Position numbers and translations under genes: made by a program. Below, piece after piece: positions 55,289 through 64,000 of a DNA stretch of 64,000 nucleotides. A model generated the notes under the pieces. The model was not told the DNA's origin. It saw only the letters and a list, made by a program, of their open reading frames with translations, and made no database searches. The DNA comes from Silene conica (taxonomy: Eukaryota > Streptophyta > Magnoliopsida > Caryophyllales > Caryophyllaceae), in contig CM055312.2 of assembly GCA_029255685.2 (NCBI GenBank), forward strand, positions 5,542,649 through 5,606,648, read 5' to 3'. How positions within the stretch are numbered: the stretch's first letter is position 1; each line of letters begins with the position of its first letter.

Positions 55289-58212
55289 TTGCTCCCACAA
55301 AAACTCCATCTTATTCCATTGTTCAAGTCGAACAATCGGGTTCTAGCATTACTCCAATTGTTTTCAATAGCCATAATTATAACGAATGGTCACGCTCATT
55401 TAATCTCGCTCTCATGGCAAAGGGGAAACTCGGTTATCTCGATGGAACTATCAAGCCACCATCTCAGACTTCTAAAACATTCGAATTGTGGCAGGCAACC
55501 AATGCCTTAGTCACGATGTGGATCTTTAATACACTCGAATCTGGGGTGCGCAAACAAATCTCACTTCGACCTGAAGCCCGACAGGTATAGAATGATATTA
55601 AGAAACATTTCTGTCAAACTAATGAGGCCAAAATTTATCTGTTGCAGGCGGAGTTGTTTGCTTGCCGACAAGGACCAACCGAGTCATTAATGGCTTACTA
55701 TGGTCGGATGACCACCATCTGGAATGCAATACTAGATCACGATGCTATGCCACCTTGTTCATGTAATCTTTGTGGTTGTGATTGGCGGAATATCGTCAAC
55801 GATCGTCGGGAGAAGGAGAAAGTTCGCGATTTTCTCATGGGTCTTGATAACCGCTTTGCTAATACATGCTCTCAAATCATCGGTATTTCTCCTCTTCCCA
55901 ATTTGGATATTATTTATAATAGACTTTTGCAAGACAAAGGGGTTCGTAATTTATCCACTCCAAATCCTGACTCCATACCTAACACCATGGCTTTTGCTGC
56001 CCGCGTCCACCATTGACCACGGCAGGCCAAGGGGGGTCCTGATGTGCGCTCCACCACCTCTGAATCCTCACGGTACTCCTGTCCTGCCTGCAAAAAGTCG
56101 GGACACAGTTTAAATTATTGTTTTAAGGTTAATGGGAATTTTCCCGAATGGTGGGGAGACCGTCCTCGGGACCGTATATATCTGCAACCCAATGAAACAG
56201 ACTGGAACAAAGCTATACTTGTATCCGATGTCGAAGGTCGTGCAAAGTTTGAACAGAGCAAAACCTCTAGCTCTGTTTTGAAGACAAATAATGCTTCTGC
56301 ACCAAAAACTCATATGGTAGCTGCCCCTGCCTCCAACATTCAGACCGGTAGTATCGCTTCAATTTCTCGCTCCTCTTTATCCAGGCTTGATAGCCTTGAT
56401 CTTAACGCCTTAACTCCTCAACAATTAGAGGAGTTAACCAAAATGTGGAATGCTCGTCAGTCTGAACCCGTTGTTGAACGCTTCACTGGTATTTCTTCTA
56501 CTTTTCCTTGGATTATCAACACCAGGACATCTTACCACATGCCGGGATGCCTCTCACAATTTTTAAATATTCGGTCTATTATATTACTCCTTTATCAGTC
56601 GGTCTACCTAATGACGATCTTACTCTCGCCACCAAAACAGGAGACATTTATTTATCATCTCGTCTTGTCTTAAAAAACGTTCTTTACGCAGAAAATTTAC
56701 AATGTAACCTTTTGTCTGTCTCGTCGTTGCTTATTGATACGTCCCTTACCATTCAATTTTCCCATCATTTGTGCTTAATTCAGGACCATGCCTTGAAGAC
56801 GGTGATTGGAACTGGTGAGCAACGTGAGGGACTAAACTATCTCAAGGGAGTTCGGACAAATGCCGCTTATGCTAATAACATTAAGACGGGTGACTTGGCC
56901 GAACTTTGGCACCGGAGGTTGGGGCACCCTACCTCTACTATTTCCCGATTTCTTCCTTCCTTGCATAATAATACTTCTAGTAACTTTTTTGAGCAAACAT
57001 TGTGATATTTGCATTCGTGCTAAACATTCGCGGGCACAATTTAATTTAAGCTCGAACATTGCGAATAATATTTTTGATCTTATACATTACGATCTATGGG
57101 GACCATACACTGAAAATGCATCGTGTGGCTCCACTTATTTTTTAACTATAGTAGATTATTTTTCTCGATCAACTTGGGTCTATTTATTGCGATCAAAAAG
57201 TGACACGAAATATACTTTATTAATTTTTTTGCTTTCATTGATCGCCAGTTTCAGACAAGATTAAAAATTTTACGTACTGACAATGGCTCTGAATTTAAAC
57301 CTCTTCAACCTTTCTTTAATGAAAATGGCATTATTTTTCAAACCTCTAATGTGAATACTCACAACAAAATGGTCGAGTCGAACGTAAACATCGACACATT
57401 TTAAACGTTGCTCGTGCATTACTTTTTCAAGCGGGTCTTCCAATTTCATTTTGGGGCGAATGTGTTTTGACTGCAGTCTATTTAATTAATTGCACCTCTT
57501 CCACCATTCATAACGGTAAAACGCGTTACGAAATCTTATTTCAAAAACTGCCTCCAATGGATCACATTCGTACTTTTGGGTGTCTGTGTTAGGCCAAAAA
57601 TATTAAACGATCCCGAGATAAATTTGCACCTCGTAGTTGAAAATGTCTCTTTCTCTGCTATCCATTCGGAAAAAAAGGATGGAAAGTTTATGACTTAGAC
57701 ACCGGCACACATTTTTCGTCCCGTAATGTTATTTTTCTTGAGCATGAGTTTCCCTATCAATCCCTTGACATCCACGACACCCACGACACCCACATAGATA
57801 CTCCGTCTTTTTTGGATAATACAATTACTACCCTAGAACTCCTATACCCTCCTTCGACTCAGGCCCAACCCAACACTACCACTCCCACCACGACTTCAAC
57901 TACACCTCTTACCCAATCACCTTCTACTCCAACTTCTCCACGCACCAACCCCACAACCTCTCAGGATATCACCGCGTCCTCATCCACCAACGCTCCACAG
58001 ACCGCATCCACCAACCCGCAAATACCCTCTCCCTCAACCACGGACCCTACCACGATGGGCAAGGGTCATCGCACCAAAATTCCCAACTCTCGACTCACCG
58101 GCTATGTCAAGCCTCCCATCCGTCTCTCGACTCACGTTCTCACCGCCTCGCAACCGTCTACAGGTACTAAATACCCCATTTACCACTCTCTTAATTATGC
58201 ACATTTTACCAA
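55289..58212 (+). pseudogene. Copia 1: gag, protease and integrase remains
   Basis: Gag of the UBN2 type (FNSHNYNEWSRSFNLALMAKGKLGYLDGTI, LMAYYGRMTTIWNAI, RDFLMGLDNRFANTCSQII), a CCHC knuckle (CPACKKSGHSLNYC near 56080), protease remains near 56500, gag-pre-integrase (LWHRRLGHPT near 56905), integrase zinc finger and core (CDICIRAKHSR, HYDLWGPYTENASCG, TIVDYFSRSTWVYLLR) and a Ser/Thr/Pro-rich linker to about 58212. Several breaks. No reverse transcriptase follows. Confidence 0.85.
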
Positions 58213-58520
58213 ATTGTGTTTATACCCTATATCTTTCTTTCTTCACCAAATTTTTTCATGTGGGATATATTACTATCCCAATTAAGATCTAAAAAGTATT
58301 TACATAGATAGTTAAAAGTTGGAACATTATTTTATAATCAAAATTACTGTCTAATATTAATACTTTATAAATTGTTTGATACCCTGTTTTTTTTATTTTT
58401 TCCCCTAATTTTTTTCATGTGGGATATATTGGTACTCGTAATTAAAATCTCAAAAATATTTAAATAGATAGTTTAAATATGTTGAAACTTTCTCTAATTT
58501 TTATATGCTACCCACTAAAA

Positions 58521-59329
58521 TGTAAATAATATGAGAATAATATGATTATATTGGATGATTACAAACGTAACATACATTGGTTTATATACTAAAGTTACAA
58601 GTATGAGACTAGCCTAATGGAGAATATTCTCCTTAAATGTAAGAGGTAACTAAGGTAACATATTAACAAATTAAGAAAGGAATATTGACTAAGTGAGGTA
58701 GTAGAAGCATAGTTGATCACGTAGTATTGAATGCATGGAAATGCATGATTTGTTTCCACATTTAGTTGATTGGAATCTTGGAGGGTTGACTTTGGTTGGT
58801 TGGTTTAATATTCCCGCTCAAGATGGACGGGCGAGATCGCAGGCCAATCTTGGATGATAGAAGAAGAAACCGTGGTTTATGGAGCTGTTTAGTGAGGCTG
58901 TCGGCTAGCTGGTCGGAGCCATGTATATGTTAGACACGTATGTTGCCTTTGCGAATGTGCTCTTTGACGAAATGAAAGGCAAGTGCGGCGTGTTTCATTC
59001 GCGAATGGAAAACCGGATTAACCGAGAAGTGGGTTGTACTTAGGTTATCACAATAAATGGTGGGTGGGGTAGATATTGAGATACCGAGTTCAAGTAGTAA
59101 TGTTTGGAGCCATATTAGTTCAGCAGACGTACTTGCTACCGCGCGGAATTCAGCCTCCATTGACGAACATGACACGGCCTTTTGCTTTTTGGCATACCAC
59201 GAGATTGGTGTCCGACCTAGGTAGATAATGAAACCGGTTGTCGAGAGGTAGTCTTGTGGATCACCCCCCAGTCCGCGTCACAGAAAGCGTGAAGGGCGAG
59301 TGGCGTGTCGTTACTTAGGTGTATACCAC
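58521..59329 (-). mobile_element. Copia 2 fragment: RNase H end and 3' LTR
   Basis: Minus strand encodes Copia RNase H ([86 protein letters not shown]) and the pol C-terminus (DQLADSLTKQL). A probable LTR of about 290 bp follows at 58521-58810. It is cut sharply at 59329, where the inverted-repeat arm begins. Upstream domains are missing. Confidence 0.82.
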
Positions 59330-59468
59330 TAAAAAAATTGGATGACGATATTTTTCACGATTAATAAATTAAAGATAAGTAAAGTAAAAATTAAAAGGTA
59401 TATTCTCATTGATTAGCATATACGATAAAATAATATTTAGATTTTTTCTTGGTACAGTTACATAGTTA
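59330..59468. repeat. Left arm of a perfect 139-bp inverted repeat
   Basis: Exactly complementary, as read, to 62504-62642. Begins directly at the truncated edge of Copia 2. Confidence 0.92.
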
Positions 59469-61545
59469 GAAACTCTACTGCTTAATATTATCTACTTTAA
59501 AATTATCACTTTCCCGTATTTTTTTAATTAACTCTACTGCTTAATATTATCTACTTTAAAATTATTTGATACCATATTTTCTTTCGTTATTTTTCTCATT
59601 TTTCGATGTGGGATATATTGTTTTTCCTAAGTAAAATTTTAAAACTATTTTATACTCTATTTTTTTCGTTATTCTCCTAATTTTTCGATGTGGGATATAT
59701 TGTCACTCATACTTATAATTTTAAAAACATTTAAATTCTAAAATTATTTTATACCTATTTTTTTATTTATTCTCCAAACTTTTCGATGTGAGATATATAT
59801 TACTTCTTCTAATTAAAATCTACAAAAAAAAGTGTTTTTAAAAAGTATATCTGTTTTATTTTCTGTGTCCCTAATTTTTCGATGTTGGATACACTCTACT
59901 CCTAACCAAAATTTATAAAATATTAAAAATGTAAAATTGTGTTACCCTATTTTCTTTCTTTATTTACCTAATTTTTCGACGTGGGAACATTCCTTAAAAA
60001 ATTTAAATAAGTAGTATAAAATAGCTCCTAATATTACACACCGCCTTTAAATGGTCCATACGATCAAGTTTTAGTGATTGAAGACATGGAAAACCTAACA
60101 AGTTACCATTGATGCGGAATATATTCCTACTTTTAATTAAAATCTAAAACCTTACAAAATTTAAAAAGTAGTTTATAATAGCCTTTAATTTTTTCGATGT
60201 GGGATGTATTACCACACTCTTAATTATAATTTAAATTTTTAAAAATATTCAAATTTAATAGAATATGGGGTAGTGTGTTTTATGTCATCCAAATTCATTT
60301 TCTTATTTTTTATGTAAAAAAGCAAAGGGGAAGAATATATAAAATATATATAGAATAAGAGGACATATTTTATACCTTAATTGTTTCCTTTCTCTTTTCT
60401 AATCTAATGTATTATTGTTACTACTAATCAAATCCAAAAAATTATCAAATTTATAGTTTAAAAAAGTTGGAATTTTTGTTTTATAACTCTAACGTCTAAT
60501 ATTATCTATAAAAATTGTTATTTTACTCTAATTCCTTTTTTCCCCTAATTTTCCATGCGGTTATATTTACTACTCTTAATTTAAATAGGTGTAGTGTTGT
60601 GTACTCATAAAGTTGTTTTACCTATTTTCTTTCTTTGTTTTCCTAATTTTTCCATGTAGGGTATATTGTTACTCCTAATTAAAATAGCAAAGTAATTTAA
60701 ATATGTATTAGATCTAAAAAATTATCAAATTGATAGTTTAAAATAGTTGGAATTTTATTTTATAATCAACTCTAACGTCTAATATTATCTATAAAAATTG
60801 TATTTTACTCTATTTTCTTTCTTTTTTCCCCTAATTTTCCATGCGGATATATTTACTACCCCTAATTTAAATAGGTGTAGTGTTGTGTACTCATAAAATC
60901 GTTTTACTTATTTTCTTTCTTTGTTCCCCTAAGTTTTCCATGTGGGATATATTGTTACTCCTAATTAAAATAGTAAATTAATTAAAATAGTTATTAAATC
61001 TAAAAAATTATCAAATTGATAGTTTAAAAAAGTTGGAATTTTATTTTATAATTAACTCTAACGTCTACTATTATCTATAAATATTAATTCTCTACAAATT
61101 ATTTTATACCCTATTTTTTTTTTCTCTTACCCTAATTTTTCAATGTGGCATATATTGGTACTTCTAATTAAATTTTAATATATATTTAAATAGATAATTT
61201 AAATATGTTAAAACTTTTCTCTACCTTTTGATATTTTTTTCCTCTAAAATTGTTTTATACCCTATTTCTTTCTTTCTTCACCTAATTTTTTCATGTGGGA
61301 TATATTACTACACCTAATTTAAATATTTAAATATGTGTACCCTATTTCTTTCTTTCTTCACCTAATTTTTTTCATGTGGGATATATTACTACACCTAATT
61401 TAAATATTTAAATAGGTGTAGTGTTGTGTACTCATAAAATTGATTTACCTAGTTGGATTTTATTTTATAATCAAGTCTACTTTAAAAATTGTTTTATACC
61501 CGATGTCCATTCTTTCTTCTCTTAATTTTCCCATGTGGATAATCT

Positions 61546-61619
61546 AAAAACTAATCAAATAAGTGTTTTAAAAGAATTAGAGACTAACACATCGGAAAAA
61601 GCCTCAAATAATATATTTA
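61546..61619. other. Spacer between array and Helitron-type end
   Basis: Nothing recognisable. Confidence 0.4.
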
Positions 61620-61649
61620 CTAGATTTAATGCCCGTGCGATGCACGGGC
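61620..61649 (-). mobile_element. Helitron-type 3' terminus
   Basis: On the minus strand an 8-bp stem GCCCGTGC/GCACGGGC with a 3-nt loop is followed by attaaat, CTAG and T. Same family as 2804-2831. The 5' end was not found, so the body (possibly through 62390) is not delimited. Confidence 0.55.
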
Positions 61650-62390
61650 CACTAAGTAATTTCCGTTCTTGAAATGCGACAATTTTACTATTTAGCCCAT
61701 TTTTTATGATGTTAGTAACAAAATTAATAAGTTATAGTACTAAACTAAATTATTAAATGTCGACGAATTGAACAAAGTTGAATTTGAATTAATTAATTAA
61801 ACTGAATTGAACATAAAATAATGATAATGACAATGGTGATCGATGATAATAAAGATATCGAGTATAACTATAACTAAGTTGAATTAAATTTAAACTGAAA
61901 AAAATATGGTTAAATAGGTGCGTGTCGTGGTATAGCTATACTGCTTCGTAGGTTTTGGTTCCTAATTTTAGTACGCTTAATCCTCTACGGGTAACTCTCA
62001 TCTTAGTAGAAAAACGAATCGAAAATCATACAGAGTATATGGCATATTTTTTCTCGGGATGATTTATTTGATGTACGTAGTAGTGCTTTCTTTACATAGT
62101 CTCTTAGACATAAACTTCGGTGTAATATTGTTTAAAACTACTATATATAAAATCAAGTTATTCAAACAACACCGATAGCGTTACTCCTACATCATATATT
62201 TGTTGTATTTGTAATTTTTTTTGAACGATATGTGATGACTGATTTGGAAATCAATAAATTGGTTGTATGAGAATGAACAACCAAAATTTGACTAAGCAAT
62301 AATAACTTAATTTCTAAAATTAATCTTGAATAATATATTCAAGAAAATGTACTCTGTAAATAGTGAGTTTTGGTTCATTCTTAATTAGTA
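61650..62390. other. AT-rich spacer, possibly Helitron body
   Basis: No coding region recognised. Confidence 0.45.
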
Positions 62391-62482
62391 CTTCCTCCAT
62401 TTTTATATAATGTACCCATTTTATTAAAATACTACACTCATATATTCAACAAATGGGTACATTATATAAAAACTGAGGATAG
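62391..62482. mobile_element. Short Stowaway-like MITE
   Basis: 92 bp; ends cttcctccatttttatataa and, inverted, ctatcctcagtttttatata; both arms continue tgtacccattt. Flanked by TA (62389-62390, 62483-62484). Confidence 0.8.
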
Positions 62483-62503
62483 TAATATTTTATTGTAAGA
62501 GAG

Positions 62504-62642
62504 TAACTATGTAACTGTACCAAGAAAAAATCTAAATATTATTTTATCGTATATGCTAATCAATGAGAATATACCTTTTAATTTTTACTTTACTTATCTT
62601 TAATTTATTAATCGTGAAAAATATCGTCATCCAATTTTTTTA
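62504..62642. repeat. Right arm of a perfect 139-bp inverted repeat
   Basis: Inverted copy of 59330-59468, 3.0 kb apart. Lies 21 bp right of the MITE. Confidence 0.92.
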
Positions 62643-63067
62643 TTAATCGTAAGATGATATGACATACAAAGTACTAAATAATTTCTTGATGAGCTTCTAC
62701 TTTGTTTGACCCTCATTAAAAACGGCGTCCCTTATAAATTGAATAATCAATTGACTAAAACGGAAAGCACATATAACTTTTACAAAATATCTTCCAGAGA
62801 TATTGGTTCTTCCAATACTAAAAATATATAAATAAATAAATTGCTTTACACTATTTTAACACAACAACACGTTTAATAAGTCATCTACAAACTGACAACT
62901 TGTCTAGGAATTGTTGACGCATAGGTTATAAAATTATGGGTAAAACTATATCATTATCATAACTAATCTACAAAATATTAGATTTAATATGTATGTAATA
63001 CAGGGTTGAATTTTCTTTTCTTTTTGGTTCAAAGAATTGAAAACCAACTACTCCCTGTATCCGTACA
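62643..63067. other. AT-rich spacer
   Basis: Nothing recognisable. Confidence 0.5.
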
Positions 63068-63076
63068 TTGTTTATA

Positions 63077-63358
63077 GGGAAATTTAACAAAATATAATCC
63101 TAACTATCACTCTTCTTCTCAAAATAATCTCAACTATCAATATTCCCGCAATAGTCTCAACTTTCATACCATCCTTCTCAAAATAATCTTAACTATCAAT
63201 ATCCCCGCATTAACACTCTGGTTACAAAACCTAATAAAAAAAAAATATACTATTTTGAGAAGGGTTGTATGAAAGTTGGGATTATTGCGGGAATATTGAT
63301 AATTGAGATTATTTTGAGAAGAAGCGTGTTAGTTGAGATTATGTTTGTTAAATTTCCC
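63077..63358. mobile_element. Mutator-like MITE with 9-bp target duplication
   Basis: Ends gggaaatttaacaaa and its inverted copy; arms of about 110 bp are inverted copies (ttctcaaaataatctcaa, atcaatattcccgcaata). ttgtttata flanks it at 63068-63076 and 63359-63367. A 9-bp duplication and long arms are Mutator-like traits. Confidence 0.92.
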
Positions 63359-63367
63359 TTGTTTATA

Positions 63368-64000
63368 TACAACGATCAACCTGTTTTTTTAATACGATAT
63401 ATATAAAACTTTCAATAGCAGCATGTCATGACATATACTCTCCCAATTATATAATCAAAGATAAAACAAATAATTGGGACGAAAGGGTGCATATTGTGAA
63501 GTGCTCAACAACACTAATACGATACGATACACTCCACCTCAAAGATAAAATATCTAGACTAATAAAAAAATATATCAAATAGAGAAACTAAATGAACTGT
63601 AATTAATTTCCTAATACAAACTTACTAACCTATACCTTGCCAAAAAGACTAAAGTCATAACCAAAATCAAACACTAACAATCTAAAAAGCAATAATAGTT
63701 CCAGCGAATAGAAGTTGTGTGTGGGTGCAATCTAATTCATTAAAGCAACAACCACAGAGCTGATTTGTCGCTCTGTGGTTTAAAGTACATTATTTTTTTT
63801 ATTTTTCTTAGTGGACCCCACAATGTTCCCCACTAACTCTCCCATCTTTTTTTTGCTTTTATATACAGAATTCGTGATACAACAATCTTTTTTTGCTTTC
63901 ATCTTTTTATTTTTCTTAAAAGCAACGAACTAATTTTTTTTATATCATATAAACGAAATATTAATAAAATTAAAATTTAGTATTACATAATTATTTAAGT
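63368..64000. other. AT-rich spacer
   Basis: No gene seen. One hairpin at 63750-63780 is listed separately. Confidence 0.5.
63750..63780. repeat. Perfect 11-bp hairpin
   Basis: Stem aaccacagagc/gctctgtggtt, 9-nt loop. It may be the compact end of a small inverted-repeat element. Confidence 0.75.

Larger units (their letters stand above)
33106..58212 (+). mobile_element. Copia LTR retrotransposon 1, broken, hosting the nest
   Basis: A probable 5' LTR remnant (from tgttacaatt near 33106) is followed by a primer site tggtatcgagc at 33258 and a gag start at 33343. TRIM-A (33376-55288) interrupts gag. Beyond it follow the rest of gag, a zinc knuckle, protease and integrase up to about 58212, where the element is cut off; reverse transcriptase, RNase H and 3' LTR are missing. 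Several breaks; clearly inactive and the oldest member of the nest. The Copia sub-lineage was not determined. Confidence 0.8.
58213..61545 (-). repeat. Degenerate tandem array of an snRNA-promoter-like unit
   Basis: About 16 copies of a unit whose minus strand reads (A)TATATCCCACATCGAAAAA-TTAGG, A-rich stretch, then GGGTATAAAA. Motif positions: 58257, 58416, 59604, 59696, 59784, 59880, 59977, 60195, about 60553, 60653, 60840, 60938, 61141, 61292, 61373, 61531. Spacing clusters near 80-100 and 150-220 bp. Copies vary (CATCG, CATG, CATTG). The array is interrupted by Copia 2 (58521-59329) and a 139-bp inverted-repeat arm. Confidence 0.75.

Noticed and set aside
58521-59329. Copia 2 as the missing 3' half of Copia 1
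   Set aside because: Opposite orientation and separated by the tandem array; common origin cannot be shown from the sequence.

Overview
This is plant nuclear DNA, almost certainly from a eudicot. Evidence: chromovirus, Tat and Athila Ty3 elements, Copia, TRIMs, an L1-type LINE, CACTA, hAT, Mutator-like and Stowaway elements, GT-AG introns in captured plant gene pieces, and AT-rich spacers. Several traits (CACTA ends beginning CACTACAACAAAA, a Tat element with an antisense gene, big Athila elements) would fit Caryophyllales, but that placement is a guess. I find no intact host gene: the window reads as a heterochromatic, repeat-built interval.

Layout. 1-3426: AT-rich spacer with a Stowaway MITE, two other MITE-like structures and a Helitron-type terminus. 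3427-25027: one Tekay/Del chromovirus with 5-bp target duplication (gttaa) and native LTRs of about 2.93 kb. Its first LTR carries two CACTA elements (4620-7561 and 7917-14255), the second of which has captured pieces of about four host genes. Its last LTR carries a hAT element (21496-23261) that itself holds a foldback element. 25033-33105: spacer made of degenerate tandem repeats, a 159-bp satellite-like array, short tandem repeats, MITEs and a hAT element. 33106-58212: a broken Copia element containing a five-level nest: Copia > TRIM-A (33376-55288) > LINE (34127-55130) > Tat (36603-54910) > Athila derivative (42560-50730), plus TRIM-B (34391-34965) inside the LINE. Every junction from TRIM-A inward is supported by a target duplication, and LTR divergence falls inward (about 7%, 0.6%, under 0.1%). 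58213-64000: a degenerate tandem array split by a second Copia fragment, a perfect 139-bp inverted repeat pair, a Helitron-type end, and MITEs including a Mutator-type one with a 9-bp duplication.

Most interesting signals. (1) The Tekay LTR holds ten stem-loops that share an almost fixed loop of about 21 nt while their stems differ and co-vary, as expected of a structured RNA domain; the same LTR holds two small hairpins with a GUAA loop and co-varying stems. (2) Both TRIM families carry the plant snRNA-gene upstream element RTCCCACATCG exactly 24 nt before TTTATAA, the spacing of plant U6 (Pol III) promoters. The tandem array at 58213-61545 repeats a similar element with a TATA about 30-34 nt away, the Pol II snRNA spacing. 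(3) GC-rich hairpin modules built on GGTCGACCGACC occur in both the Tekay and the Athila element, and in the Athila case lie inside its reading frame. (4) The LINE seems to have an ORF1 but no ORF2, and the very young Athila copy has gag-protease but no polymerase, so both would depend on helpers.
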